Below are positions 40,689 through 49,306 of a DNA stretch of 64,000 nt, piece by piece. The first letter of the stretch is position 1, and each line of letters opens with the position of its first letter. The position numbers and the translations under genes are program-made. The notes under the pieces were generated by a model. It was not told the DNA's origin and did not search any database. It saw nothing but the letters and a program-made list of their open reading frames with translations. The stretch is from positions 1-64,000 of the forward strand of contig JBAWAP010000434.1 in assembly GCA_049589355.1 (NCBI GenBank), in the 5' to 3' direction. The stretch comes from JBAWAP01 sp049589355. GTDB taxonomy: Bacteria > Chloroflexota > Anaerolineae > VGOG01.

Positions 40689-41468
40689 CTAGCTTAAGTC
40701 TCCCAGTTCATAAAAGATAGCCGCCGTGGCCACCAAGCCGGCCGTCTCAGCCCGCAGAATGCGGGGGCCCAGGGTGATAGGGACGATGCCGTACCGTCGA
40801 GCCAATGTCACCTCCTCGGAGGTGAAGCCCCCCTCTGGCCCGACAAAGAGGTTGATGGAAAAGGGCCTGGAAGGAAATGACGGAGCCTCTTTCCCCCTCG
40901 TCTCTTTTCTTTCCTTCCCAAATACTCGCTTCAGGTTGACACTGTTCTCTTCCTCCCAGGGCACTAATGAGAGTCCTCCTGTCCGCTTCGACCGTTCACA
41001 GGCCTGGGAAAAGAGCATGGCCATTTGGAGGTGGGGGAGCCTGCCACGCCTACTTTGCTCTGCTGCTTCTTGAATGATGCGTTGCCAACGCCCCCGCTTC
41101 TTGTTTACGTCATCCAGGCCGGCGATGGTGCAGCGCTGACTGATGAGGGGCACGAATTCCACGATGCCCAATTCCGTGCCCTTCTGCAAGACTAGCTCAA
41201 AATGGCTGCCCTTGAGCACGCCCTGATAGAGAGAGACCTTGGTGCGGGGTTCGCCGGTAGCAAGAGTCTTGCTTAGCACCTTGCTTACTACCTGCTCTTG
41301 GCCCACCGCGACGATTTCTACCTCCCGCTCCCAGCCGGAGTTGTCCAGGACGACGATGTGGTCGCCAGGGCTTAGGCGCAGGACGTTTTTGATCTGGTGG
41401 ACTGCTGGCCCGCTAATGGCAACTTTGTCATTCTCAAACTGATCGGGCGATACAAAAAAGCGGTGCAT
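40689..41468 (-). CDS. rsmE: 16S rRNA m3U1498 methyltransferase
   Basis: 259 residues. SPOUT methyltransferase with an N-terminal PUA-like domain: MHRFFVSPDQF, HQIKNVLRLSPGDHI. The SPOUT knot shows QKGTELGIVEFVPLISQRC, WQRIIQEAAEQSRRGRLP, LFVGPEGGFTSEEV and LGPRILRAETAGLVA. A polypurine/pyrimidine insert (KERKETRGKEAPSFPSRPF, about 40868-40925) interrupts the region before GPEGGF. Encoded after prmA, a frequent pairing (dnaJ-prmA-rsmE). Confidence 0.93.
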   Translation of the reverse strand: MHRFFVSPDQFENDKVAISGPAVHQIKNVLRLSPGDHIVVLDNSGWEREVEIVAVGQEQVVSKVLSKTLATGEPRTKVSLYQGVLKGSHFELVLQKGTELGIVEFVPLISQRCTIAGLDDVNKKRGRWQRIIQEAAEQSRRGRLPHLQMAMLFSQACERSKRTGGLSLVPWEEENSVNLKRVFGKERKETRGKEAPSFPSRPFSINLFVGPEGGFTSEEVTLARRYGIVPITLGPRILRAETAGLVATAAIFYELGDLS

Positions 41469-41480
41469 AACCTGAATTCT

Positions 41481-41585
41481 CCTTTGGAAGTTGGAAGGTA
41501 GAGGTTGGAAGTTAGAAGTTGGAAGCTAGAAGATCAACCTCCAATCTCTAATTTCCAACTTCCAATCTCCAACCTCCAACCAAAG
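41481..41585. repeat. TTGGAAG heptamer array and inverse at the prmA-rsmE junction
   Basis: Plus strand: several TTGGAAG/TTAGAAG units (41484-41528), then the inverse CCAATCTCTAATTTCCAAC and further AACTTCCAA-like units (41535-41585). Fills the whole gap and encodes the end of prmA (GGWRLEVGN). Confidence 0.85.
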
Positions 41586-42441
41586 TCACCCAATCCTTGT
41601 CCTGCCGACGTTCGACGATCTCTACCCTGTGCTTTCTTAAAGCTACCGTTACCTCCGCCTCCTGCTCTTCGATGATGCCCGCTACGATCATCAGGCCGGT
41701 CGGTAGAACTCGATCCGTCAGCCCTTGACCGGCGAGCTCAATGATCACCTTGGCCAGGATGTTGACGAGCAATAGCTCGAACTTCTCTGTTGCCTTGTTC
41801 AGCGAGCCAAGCTCGATGGTGACGGTGTTTTGCACTCCATTGGACTGCACGTTGGCCTGGGCCGCTCTTACGGCCACCGGATCGTTGTCCAGGGCCAGGA
41901 CGGAGCCTGCTCCCAGCTTGGCCGCGGCTATAGCCAGGATACCTGAGCCTGTGCCCAGATCTAGGACCTTAGCTCCCGGCTCCAGGTGCTCCTCTAGAGC
42001 CTGCAGGCACATCTGTGTAGTGGGGTGCAAGCCCGTGCCGAAGGCCATACCTGGATCCAGTTCGATGACTACCTCTTCGGGCCGTGGCTTGTACTCTTCC
42101 CACGGTGGCTTTATCACGATGCGCTGACCAACCCGCACGACATGGTAGTGCTTCTTCCAAGCGTTAGCCCAATCGTCTTCGGTGAGCTCACGGAATTGAG
42201 GTGCTGGGAGATGGTAAATCTGGCTAAGATGCCAGAGGGCCTCCTCTATGTGCTGCCGAGTTTTTAGCCCTTCCTCGTCTAAAAGCAGGTAGGTTTTGAC
42301 GGTGACAACGGCTGCGTTGCTTAATTCGTCGCCAAACTCCGTTGACAGCACCGCCCCGCCACGCCCGTAGCGGTTAAACACTTCGCTTACCGCCTCAGCA
42401 GCTTCACCGTCTACCTGTACACTGGCTTCCAGCCAACTCAA
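41548..42441 (-). CDS. prmA: Ribosomal protein L11 methyltransferase
   Basis: 297 residues. DDWANAWKKHYHVVRVGQRI, IELDPGMAFGTGLHPTTQMC, VLDLGTGSGILAIAAAKLGA (SAM binding), ALDNDPVAVRAAQANV and LLLVNILAKVI are PrmA signatures; N-terminal substrate-binding domain 1-90. The last nine residues (GGWRLEVGN) and the stop come from the repeat array. Overlaps the DJ-1 gene by 4 bp. Confidence 0.94.
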   Translation of the reverse strand: MSWLEASVQVDGEAAEAVSEVFNRYGRGGAVLSTEFGDELSNAAVVTVKTYLLLDEEGLKTRQHIEEALWHLSQIYHLPAPQFRELTEDDWANAWKKHYHVVRVGQRIVIKPPWEEYKPRPEEVVIELDPGMAFGTGLHPTTQMCLQALEEHLEPGAKVLDLGTGSGILAIAAAKLGAGSVLALDNDPVAVRAAQANVQSNGVQNTVTIELGSLNKATEKFELLLVNILAKVIIELAGQGLTDRVLPTGLMIVAGIIEEQEAEVTVALRKHRVEIVERRQDKDWVTLVGGWRLEVGN

Positions 42442-43052
42442 CCCTGTTCCTCCAGCGCTTTAGCTATCTCCTCGGCGAACCCGGCTGATGCCTTGGGCCC
42501 GTTGGCGGTGATGATCAGCCCGTCGCGCTCAACGCTAGCGCCAGTGTAACTGGCCCCACACGCCTTCAATTCCTCCGCCTCAGAGGAGAAGGCCGTCGCC
42601 TTCTTGTCCTTAAGCACCCCAGCCTTGGCCAGGGTGGTCGGGGCAATGCAGATAGCTGCCAGCACCTTGCCCTGAGCGCCCGCCTCCTGGGCGATAGCGT
42701 GGGCCACAGGGTCGTTCCAGTACTCCTGAGCCCCTGGGCCGCCAACGAAGACGATAGCGTCGTAATCGCCCACGACAGCGTCCTTTAACAGGAGGTCGGG
42801 CTTGACCTGAGCGCCCAGCGCGCCTTTGGCTACCTCGAGAGAGGAGGAAGCAACGCTGACCATAGCTCCCCTGGCCTCGAAGACCTGGCGCGGCTCTTTA
42901 TACTCCTCGTCGCGGAAGTCCCGGTGGGCGATGATCATCAGGATGCTTTTGCCTTGCAAGGCTGGCGCCGCCTCTGGCGTCGGTGTGGGCCTCCCGCAGG
43001 CGTAGCTTCCCAAAAGAAGAAAGACAATTAGCGACAAAGATAACTTTTTCAT
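42438..43052 (-). CDS. DJ-1/PfpI-family lipoprotein
   Basis: 204 residues. Lipoprotein signal (MKKLSLSLIVFLLLGSYACG, lipobox with Cys-19). The rest is a DJ-1/PfpI domain: ILMIIAHRDFRDEEY, YDAIVFVGGPGAQEY, nucleophile Cys in AAICIAPTTLAKAG, AFSSEAEELK, LIITANGPKA. Family members are deglycases, chaperones or proteases; an exported lipid-anchored version is unusual. Co-translated with prmA (ATGA overlap). Confidence 0.85.
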   Translation of the reverse strand: MKKLSLSLIVFLLLGSYACGRPTPTPEAAPALQGKSILMIIAHRDFRDEEYKEPRQVFEARGAMVSVASSSLEVAKGALGAQVKPDLLLKDAVVGDYDAIVFVGGPGAQEYWNDPVAHAIAQEAGAQGKVLAAICIAPTTLAKAGVLKDKKATAFSSEAEELKACGASYTGASVERDGLIITANGPKASAGFAEEIAKALEEQG

Positions 43053-43061
43053 CGCTTCCCC

Positions 43062-43565
43062 CTACTCGATTATGCTTTCGGCTGGTGTAACTTCACCTTG
43101 CTCAAGCTTCTGGAGCATCATTGAGGCATCCACCACTTCAAAAGCTTCCGTTTTGAGTTCACGCAGGAAGTCCCTATTCTCGGAGACCAAGAACTTTGCT
43201 CCAACCCACTCCGCGAAGCCACCGATAAAGGCATCCTCCTCGGAGAGGCCCAGATCGAGGTATTTCAGCCACAATTCTTCTGGCGGTTCGTCATAAGACC
43301 TCACCATATGTACTGAAGGATCGTTAAGAAGACCGTAGAACATCCTGGGAAGCGTCGAGCTTATTGCCGCAAGATTGCTGGTGACCTCCTGCACGACTAT
43401 TGCTGGAACGATGACCACGTAATCCTTGATCGCCTTCAGGAGATCTGCCGAGTCACTATGCGGGTCGGCGAAGCCAAAGATGTACTCGTTGCTATCCAGG
43501 ATGAGTATATCGCCGACTATACTCGGTCTCCCATAGGCGCTTTCGAGTGCTTCGGAGTTCGGCAA
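43062..43565 (-). CDS. PIN-domain ribonuclease (VapC-like toxin)
   Basis: 167 residues from a TTG at 43565 with GGGAGG 6 nt upstream. PIN acidic residues: ILILDSNEYIFGF (Asp), VVQEVTSN (Glu), GLSEEDAFIGGFAEW (Asp), KFLVSENRDF. Such toxins cleave tRNA or rRNA. Overlaps the upstream antitoxin gene by 74 bp. Inserted between dnaJ and the prmA group, within the chaperone neighbourhood. Confidence 0.75.
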   Translation of the reverse strand: MPNSEALESAYGRPSIVGDILILDSNEYIFGFADPHSDSADLLKAIKDYVVIVPAIVVQEVTSNLAAISSTLPRMFYGLLNDPSVHMVRSYDEPPEELWLKYLDLGLSEEDAFIGGFAEWVGAKFLVSENRDFLRELKTEAFEVVDASMMLQKLEQGEVTPAESIIE

Positions 43566-43764
43566 TTATTTCCTCCCTTGTCTTGTTCACTCCACCAGCC
43601 TCTTGAATTTCCCTCTGAATCTCCTCGATGCGTTCTTCCCATGTTACGGAACGCAATACATCCCGCAGGAGACTTTCGATATACTCCGAGGAAAGTATCC
43701 CCGCCTCTTGAGCGTCTCGATATAGCTCTTCAGGCAAGGTAAGGGTGATCTCTTTAACAGCCAT
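43492..43764 (-). CDS. Antitoxin for the PIN protein
   Basis: 90 residues. N-terminal ribbon-helix-helix-like strand and helices: MAVKEITLTLPEELYRDAQE, GILSSEYIESLLRDVLRSV, then a charged helix. Overlaps the PIN gene by 74 bp, unusually long for such pairs. Begins 13 bp after the dnaJ stop. Confidence 0.7.
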   Translation of the reverse strand: MAVKEITLTLPEELYRDAQEAGILSSEYIESLLRDVLRSVTWEERIEEIQREIQEAGGVNKTREEIIAELRSTRKRLWETEYSRRYTHPG

Positions 43765-43777
43765 CTCTTTAGCCTCC

Positions 43778-44902
43778 CTATGTTTTCAGGAAATCCATCA
43801 TCTTCTCGAAAAAGCTCTTTTCTTCCTGGGGGATAACCTCTTTGCCCAACGTCTTGGCCAAATCCTTGAACAGTCGCTTCTGTTCGTCGCTCAATTCGGT
43901 GGGAATCGCTACCTGTACTATCACTAACTGGTCGCCCCGGCCATTGCGTCTGAGGTAGGGCACACCTTTGCCCCGCAGACGGAAGACCTTACCCGTCTGA
44001 GTGCCTGCGGGGATGACTAATATCTCGTCACCGTCCAGCGTAGGCACCATGACCTCATCACCCAAGGCTGCCTGAGCGACGTTGATGGCCAATTCCAGAA
44101 TGATGTTGTTATCTTGGCGGCGGAAATAGTGATGGGGCTTAACTGAGACAATCACGTAGAGGTTGCCTGGCGGCCCGCCCCAAATTCCGGGCTCTCCCTC
44201 GCCGGCCAAGCGAATCTGTATCCCATTGTCTACCCCCGCCGGCACCTTGACAGAGATCGTGCGGGTCACTCGCACACGCTTCTGGCCACGGCACTCGCTG
44301 CAAGGGGTGTTTACAACCTCCCCTTCCCCTCCGCAACGGGGGCAGATGGTCACGTTGATGAAAGACCCGAGGATGGACTGTTGAGTCCGCCGCACCTCAC
44401 CGGTCCCGTTGCATTGGGGGCAGCGGATGGGACTGGTACCCGGTTCAGCGCCGCTGCCACGACAGCGGGGACAGGTCTCGTAGCATGCAATTTCCAGTTC
44501 CCTCTCGCAACCGAAGACAGCTTCCTCAAAGGAGAGAGCTAGGTCGTAGCGCAGGTCAGTCCCTCGGCGTGGCGCGCGCCGAGTCCTGGTGCGAGGGCCG
44601 AAGCCAAAGAGGTCCTCGAAGATGTCACTGAAGCCACCAAAACCGAATCCAAAATCGCCGAAGTCACCCCAGCGCCCTTGTACGCCAGCATGGCCGAAGC
44701 GGTCGTAGGTGGCCCGCTTCTCCCGGTCAGACAGGACCTCGTAGGCCTCGTTTATCTCTTTGAACTTGCCTTCGGCGTCGGGGCTCTTATTGACATCAGG
44801 GTGATATTGGCGGGCCAGCCCCCGATAGGCCTTCTTTATCTCATCCTGGCTGGCCGAGTGGCCCACGCCGAGCACGTCGTAGTAGTCGCGCTTAGCGCTC
44901 AT
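43778..44902 (-). CDS. dnaJ: Chaperone protein DnaJ
   Basis: 374 residues. J domain with the HPD motif ([11 protein letters not shown]), Gly/Phe region ([11 protein letters not shown]), four zinc-binding CxxCxGxG repeats ([32 protein letters not shown]) and the C-terminal substrate domains ending [16 protein letters not shown]. Stimulates DnaK ATPase. Complete. Separated from dnaK by five small toxin-antitoxin-like genes instead of lying next to it. Confidence 0.96.
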   Translation of the reverse strand: MSAKRDYYDVLGVGHSASQDEIKKAYRGLARQYHPDVNKSPDAEGKFKEINEAYEVLSDREKRATYDRFGHAGVQGRWGDFGDFGFGFGGFSDIFEDLFGFGPRTRTRRAPRRGTDLRYDLALSFEEAVFGCERELEIACYETCPRCRGSGAEPGTSPIRCPQCNGTGEVRRTQQSILGSFINVTICPRCGGEGEVVNTPCSECRGQKRVRVTRTISVKVPAGVDNGIQIRLAGEGEPGIWGGPPGNLYVIVSVKPHHYFRRQDNNIILELAINVAQAALGDEVMVPTLDGDEILVIPAGTQTGKVFRLRGKGVPYLRRNGRGDQLVIVQVAIPTELSDEQKRLFKDLAKTLGKEVIPQEEKSFFEKMMDFLKT

Positions 44903-45277
44903 TCAACTAATGGCCTCTCCCCATTGGCTCAAATACTCCAATCGGTTGCGCATGTCCTGAACCGAGAGCGACATCAATAGGTTTAGCATCCGCCGTAATA
45001 GCTCGCCAATAGGGTATTGTTCCGAAACGATGATCCCACAATGCTGCCAACCATGCTCTGCATACCGTTTATGCAATCTAGCGTAGTCGCCTCGGTTAAA
45101 AGTCAAAATGGCTCTGCCTTGTGAAGCAGCAAAAGCTAATTGTTCCTCATCCGGGGAACCTGACATCCCAGCCTCAACTGTTGTGATTACATCGAAGCCC
45201 CGCTGTCGTAGTGCTTTTCCCAGCTTGGTATGCACATCTTCATTGAGAAAAAGCTTGATCACTTCTTTCGAGTTCAT
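44903..45277 (-). CDS. DUF5615 PIN-like protein (putative toxin)
   Basis: 124 residues. FLNEDVHTKLGKALRQRGFD, TVEAGMSGSPDEEQLAFAAS, AILTFNRGDYARLH and GIIVSEQYPIGELLRRML match the DUF5615 PIN-like family, which usually pairs with a DUF433 protein. Overlaps the DUF433 gene by 4 bp; ends 1 bp before dnaJ. Nuclease role is inferred from the PIN-like fold. Confidence 0.8.
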   Translation of the reverse strand: MNSKEVIKLFLNEDVHTKLGKALRQRGFDVITTVEAGMSGSPDEEQLAFAASQGRAILTFNRGDYARLHKRYAEHGWQHCGIIVSEQYPIGELLRRMLNLLMSLSVQDMRNRLEYLSQWGEAIS

Positions 45278-45591
45278 GTCGAGTACTGTCCCGGCGGATA
45301 CATCTTCATCAATCGCTCCTCTGAATCCGCCCCGATGTCTTGCTCTATCTCCTCTTGATGATCATAGTAATACGAGAGGGCGTCGTATATATGAACGGGC
45401 TTCAGATGCGGAAGGCCTTCTAGTATGTCCTCTACCGACATCCCCATCTTGTGATAGCCTACGATGGAGCGCACCGGCGTGCGCGTGCCAACGATGATCG
45501 GTCGCCTTCCGCAAATGCCTTCTACTCGCACGATAAAGGGGTGATTCGTCGTTATAATCTCTACCCTCTCTATTTCTACAATTGTCTTCAT
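45274..45591 (-). CDS. DUF433 protein (putative antitoxin)
   Basis: 105 residues from the ATG at 45591. DUF433 core: IIVGTRTPVRSIVGYHKMGM, SVEDILEGLPHLKPVHIYDA, LSYYYDHQEEIEQDI. The family is a small helix-turn-helix-like DNA-binding fold, commonly the antitoxin of a DUF5615 toxin, encoded here immediately downstream with a 4-bp overlap. Confidence 0.8.
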   Translation of the reverse strand: MKTIVEIERVEIITTNHPFIVRVEGICGRRPIIVGTRTPVRSIVGYHKMGMSVEDILEGLPHLKPVHIYDALSYYYDHQEEIEQDIGADSEERLMKMYPPGQYST

Positions 45592-45598
45592 CACAGTT

Positions 45599-45832
45599 CT
45601 ATCTCCCCCTATCTCTTCGTGGTGTCCTGATCTCAATCTTTGCTGCATTATTCAAGGTGACGAAACTTTCGGGAGCAAGTGTCACGCGCTTCAGGTCATT
45701 TCCCTTCCCAACTGCATCCAGAATCTCTATTCCTGCCAACCGTCCTTCGGCATCATAGTCGGCCGCAATGCCTTCGGCCAGGTGTTTGGTCGTCACCGTC
45801 GTCTCAATAAAGCGGATGTAGAACGCGTCCAC
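45599..45832 (-). CDS. DUF2283 small protein, likely 5'-truncated
   Basis: 77 residues from a GTG at 45832. AFYIRFIETTVTTKHLAEGI, ADYDAEGRLAGIEILDA is the DUF2283 core (normally starting YDPEVDALYIRF). The expected N-terminal strand (DEDYTYDSEV) is readable upstream in frame, but has no ATG in that frame, while an ATG lies one frame off at 45866. A small frameshift at the 5' end is likely. Function unknown; often in toxin-antitoxin neighbourhoods. Confidence 0.6.
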   Translation of the reverse strand: MDAFYIRFIETTVTTKHLAEGIAADYDAEGRLAGIEILDAVGKGNDLKRVTLAPESFVTLNNAAKIEIRTPRRDRGR

Positions 45833-45886
45833 TTCCGAATCATACGTGTAATCCTCATCCGTCCATTTCTCCCCAGACCGGGCACT

Positions 45887-46110
45887 CTACTTCAGCAAAC
45901 TCACAAATTCATCCACGCTCAAACCCACCTGCCGAACGATGGCTCTCAGCGTGCCTCGGTCCTGCACTTTGTGGTCTGGCACAACGACCTGAGCAAAGGG
46001 CTCATCGCGCCGTAGAACCAGATGGCTGCCTGTCTGCCGCTTCAGATAGAAGCCTGCCCTTCAAGCGCCCGAACACACTTGCGCCCTGAAATCACAGGTA
46101 ACTTGCTCAT
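45887..46110 (-). pseudogene. hicA: hicA toxin gene with a one-base frameshift
   Basis: The ATG at 46110 overlaps the hicB stop (ATGA). It reads MSKLPVISGRKCVRALEG, then a stop; shifting frame at the G-run near 46057-46060 gives AGFYLKRQTGSHLVLRRDEP, VPDHKVQDRGTLRAIVRQ and VGLSVDEFVSLLK to a TAG at 45887. That is a full HicA mRNA interferase, including the dsRBD-like GSH motif. A single-base deletion or sequencing error would explain the break. Confidence 0.75.
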
Positions 46111-46313
46111 ACAGCCACCGTCAGAAGTTCAAAGCGCTCCTCGGGAACGGTTAGGCCATCCTCTTCGAGGGCCGCAATGTACGCATCAATTGCCTCACGG
46201 ATGTTCTGAACAGCCTCTTCTTTGGTCTTGCCCTGGCTGATGCACCCAGGCAGCGTTGGGCATTCAGCCACCCAATAGCCATCTTCTCCAGGATAAATGA
46301 CCACTTGTCGCAT
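46107..46313 (-). CDS. hicB: HicB-family antitoxin
   Basis: 68 residues. VIYPGEDGYWVAECPTLPGC and SQGKTKEEAVQNIREAIDAY are the HicB N-terminal RNase H-like fold; no C-terminal DNA-binding domain (short form). Precedes hicA, with a 4-bp overlap. Between dnaK and the DUF2283 gene. With hicA frameshifted it may now be an orphan. Confidence 0.85.
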   Translation of the reverse strand: MRQVVIYPGEDGYWVAECPTLPGCISQGKTKEEAVQNIREAIDAYIAALEEDGLTVPEERFELLTVAV

Positions 46314-46435
46314 CGCGTTACCTCCATTTAGTCCAAGCCGCTGCCTCGCCCAGCGCCCTCAAGTAACCACCAATCCGCCCGGAGGGTAAAGGGCGAGGGA
46401 CAGGTCCGTTGCCGCCCGTCCTTTCCCCCATTTCT

Positions 46436-48325
46436 CTACACCTCCCTGAACTCGCCCTCCACGGCCTCCCCGCCCTCAGGGGGCTTCTCCCCCTCGCCTG
46501 GCGGAGGCGGGGTGGGGCCAGCTTGCTCGTACATGCTAGCGCCGATCTGTTGCACGGCCATGCCTAGCTCCTGGGTCCTGCGGCGAATCTCGTTCACGTC
46601 CTTGCCCTGCAGGGCGGTGCGCAGGGCGGAAACTTTGCTCTCCACGTCACTTCTCACGTTGGCCGGCACCTTTTCGCCTTGCTCGCGCAGGGTCTTCTCT
46701 GCCACGTAGATGGCCGAGTCGGCGGCGTTACGAGCCTCGGCCTCTTCCTTGCGCTTTCTATCGTCAGCGGCAAACCGCTCGGCATCCTTGATCATGTGCT
46801 CCACCTCGTCCTTGGAGAGGCCGCTAGAGGCGGTGATGCGGATGGACTGCGCGCGGGCCGTGGCCTTGTCCTGTGCGCTGACGTTCAGGATGCCATCGGC
46901 GTCTATGTCGAAGGCCACTTCGATCTGGGGGATGCCCCGCGGTGCGGGGGGGATACCGTCCAAAAGGAAGCGCCCCAGAGTCTTGTTATCGCCGGCCATG
47001 GGCCGTTCGCCCTGCACTACATGGATCTCCACCCCGGTCTGGCCGTCGGCTGCCGTGGAGAAAACCTGGCTCTTGCGAGTGGGAATGGTGGTATTGCGCT
47101 CGATGAGGGCCGTGGCCACGCCGCCCAGGGTCTCGATGGAGAGGGTCAAGGGGGTCACGTCCAAGAGCAGCACGTCCCTGACCTCGCCGCCCAGGACACC
47201 GGCCTGGATGGCCGCCCCCACACCCACTACCTCGTCGGGGTTGACCCCCTTGTGGGGTTCTCTGCCGAAGATCCTCCTCACTGCCTCCTGGACAGCGGGT
47301 GTCCTGGTCTGTCCACCTACCAGGATGGCCTCATCTATGTCTTCAGGTTTGAGCTTAGCGTCAGCCAGGGCCTGTTGGCAGGGGCCAATGGAGCGCTCGA
47401 TCAAATCCTCTACCAATTGCTCCAGCTTGGACCGGGTCAGCTTCATGGTCAGGTGCTTGGGCCCCGAGGCATCGGCGGTGATGAAGGGGAGGTTGATCTC
47501 TGTCTCCATCACCGTGGAGAGCTCAATCTTGGCCCTCTCCGCTGCTTCCTTGAGACGTTGCAGGGCCATCCTATCCTGGCGGAGGTCAATGCCTTGATCC
47601 CTCTTGTACTCGTCACAGATCCAATCTATGATCCTCTGATCAAAGTCGTCGCCGCCCAGGAAAGTGTCGCCATTAGTGGACTTGACCTCGAAGACCCCAT
47701 CGCCCACGTCCAGGATAGAGATATCGAAGGTGCCGCCGCCCAAGTCGTAGATGGCGATGGTCTCGTCAATCTTCTTGTCCATACCATAGGCCAGGGATGA
47801 GGCGGTGGGCTCGTTGATGATACGCAGCACCTCCAGTCCCGCGATCCTGCCGGCATCTTTGGTGGCCTGGCGCTGAGAGTCATTGAAGTAGGCGGGCACG
47901 GTGATCACCGCCTGGGTGATGGGCTCTCCCAGAAAGGCCTCGGCGTCGGTCTTGATCTTCTGCAAGATCATGGCCGAGATCTCTGGCGGCGAGTACTCCT
48001 TGCCTCCCATTTCGACCCAGGCATCGCCGTTGGGTTTCTCGATGATCTTATAGGGCAATATCTTCTTGGCTCGCTGCATCTCAGGATCGTTGAACTTGCG
48101 TCCCATGAGGCGCTTGATGGAGAAGATAGTGTTATCGGGGTTGGTGACGGCCTGGCGTCGGGCTACCGTTCCCACCATGCGTTCTCCCGTCTTGGGGCTA
48201 ACGGCCACCACCGAGGGGAAGAGCCGTCCTCCCTCGGCGCTGGGGATCACTACTGGTTCACCAGCCTGCATCACCGCCGCGCAACAGAAAGTAGTTCCTA
48301 AATCAATACCGATTATTTTGCTCAT
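46436..48325 (-). CDS. dnaK: Chaperone protein DnaK (Hsp70)
   Basis: 629 residues. [20 protein letters not shown] (phosphate 1), [39 protein letters not shown] (phosphate 2), [15 protein letters not shown], substrate domain [18 protein letters not shown], and a charged C-terminus ending EGEFREV. Note FCCAAVM where NSCVAV is usual. Complete and in the hrcA-grpE-dnaK order. Confidence 0.96.
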   Translation of the reverse strand: MSKIIGIDLGTTFCCAAVMQAGEPVVIPSAEGGRLFPSVVAVSPKTGERMVGTVARRQAVTNPDNTIFSIKRLMGRKFNDPEMQRAKKILPYKIIEKPNGDAWVEMGGKEYSPPEISAMILQKIKTDAEAFLGEPITQAVITVPAYFNDSQRQATKDAGRIAGLEVLRIINEPTASSLAYGMDKKIDETIAIYDLGGGTFDISILDVGDGVFEVKSTNGDTFLGGDDFDQRIIDWICDEYKRDQGIDLRQDRMALQRLKEAAERAKIELSTVMETEINLPFITADASGPKHLTMKLTRSKLEQLVEDLIERSIGPCQQALADAKLKPEDIDEAILVGGQTRTPAVQEAVRRIFGREPHKGVNPDEVVGVGAAIQAGVLGGEVRDVLLLDVTPLTLSIETLGGVATALIERNTTIPTRKSQVFSTAADGQTGVEIHVVQGERPMAGDNKTLGRFLLDGIPPAPRGIPQIEVAFDIDADGILNVSAQDKATARAQSIRITASSGLSKDEVEHMIKDAERFAADDRKRKEEAEARNAADSAIYVAEKTLREQGEKVPANVRSDVESKVSALRTALQGKDVNEIRRRTQELGMAVQQIGASMYEQAGPTPPPPGEGEKPPEGGEAVEGEFREV

Positions 48326-48358
48326 AGTTTGTTGTTCCTCCCTGTCAAAGTTAGAAAA

Positions 48359-48386
48359 TTTCGAGTTTCGGGTTTGGGGTTTCGAG
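48359..48386. repeat. Four tandem TTTCGAG-type heptamers upstream of dnaK
   Basis: TTTCGAG, TTTCGGG, TTTGGGG, TTTCGAG; exactly 28 bases in the gap between the DUF433 gene and dnaK. Confidence 0.85.
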
Positions 48387-48403
48387 TTAAAGTCAAGCGA
48401 ATC

Positions 48404-48658
48404 TCATGAGGTCAGAGTGCTTTCTTCCAGCGGTAAGACGCGCTCAGTCATTGCCCAAGCTGCGTAGCCGAGGGCCTGATAGATATCCTCCAACTCCAAT
48501 TCAGGCCACTCTTCCAGAGCTTCCCCGACCGTCATCCCTGAAGCTAGGTAGCTGAGAAGAGACGTCACCGGCATCCGCAACCCCCGAATGCATGGCTTGC
48601 CGAAACACTTGTTGGGATCAATAGTGATGCGTTCATACTTGTAGTGATGCCATTCCAT
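48404..48658 (-). CDS. DUF433 protein
   Basis: 84 residues. [20 protein letters not shown] and [20 protein letters not shown] are the canonical DUF433 core (short form). No DUF5615 partner adjacent. It sits between grpE and dnaK, which are normally contiguous, so it is probably an insertion into the heat-shock operon. Confidence 0.85.
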   Translation of the reverse strand: MEWHHYKYERITIDPNKCFGKPCIRGLRMPVTSLLSYLASGMTVGEALEEWPELELEDIYQALGYAAWAMTERVLPLEESTLTS

Positions 48659-48679
48659 TTCAATACTCTCCTTGTCACA

Positions 48680-49288
48680 TCAATCAGGACCACCTTCTTG
48701 CCCAGGTTCTGACGCCGGTTTCCCTTTGGCCACCCTCACCAGGGCGGGCCGCAGAACCCGGTCGCCGACCTTGTAGCCCTTCTGCACCTCGCCGATGATC
48801 TGGCCCTCCTTGTGCTCTGCGCTCTCCTCGTAGGTGACGGCCTCGTGCAATAGAGGATCGAAGCTCTGGCCTTCCGTCTCTACGAGAGTCAGTCCTTCCC
48901 CTTCCAGGATGGCCTGCAACCGCCGATAGATGAGGGCTACGCCGTCAATCCAGGTAAAGCTAAGCAAGCTCCTGGGCAGGGTCTGGAAAGCCCGCTCGAA
49001 GTCGTCGAAGATGGGTAGGAGCCTGGTGATGAGGGTTGCGCTGGCCAGTTTGAACATGTCTTGACGTTCCTGCTCGTTGCGCTTTTTGTAGTTGGCGAAT
49101 TCGGCCCTCGCCCGCTGCCAGCCATCTAGATATTCAGCCGCCTGGGCTTTGGCCTCCTCCAGCTCTTGACGCAGAGCCTCCAGCTCAGAGACCTCCTCGA
49201 CCTCAACGGCCTCTTCGATTTCTTCCGCAACCTTTTCTGCTACGGCAGCCTCCGCAGCGGCTTCTTCAACTTTTTCTTCCTTTGTCAC
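48680..49288 (-). CDS. grpE: Nucleotide exchange factor GrpE
   Basis: 202 residues, GTG start at 49288 after GGGAGG. An acidic Glu/Ala-rich N-terminus and a coiled coil (SELEALRQELEEAKAQAAEY) lead to the GrpE core: DGWQRARAEFANYKKRNEQE, LLPIFDDFERAFQTLP, DPLLHEAVTYEES and IIGEVQKGYKVGDRVLRPAL. Releases ADP from DnaK. Lies 18 bp after hrcA. Confidence 0.95.
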   Translation of the reverse strand: MTKEEKVEEAAAEAAVAEKVAEEIEEAVEVEEVSELEALRQELEEAKAQAAEYLDGWQRARAEFANYKKRNEQERQDMFKLASATLITRLLPIFDDFERAFQTLPRSLLSFTWIDGVALIYRRLQAILEGEGLTLVETEGQSFDPLLHEAVTYEESAEHKEGQIIGEVQKGYKVGDRVLRPALVRVAKGKPASEPGQEGGPD

Positions 49289-49306
49289 TCTATCGGACCT
49301 CCCTGA

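Noticed and set aside
46679..47800. Long plus-strand ORF opposite dnaK
   Set aside because: The minus strand encodes an intact DnaK; the antisense frame shows no domain and reflects codon bias.
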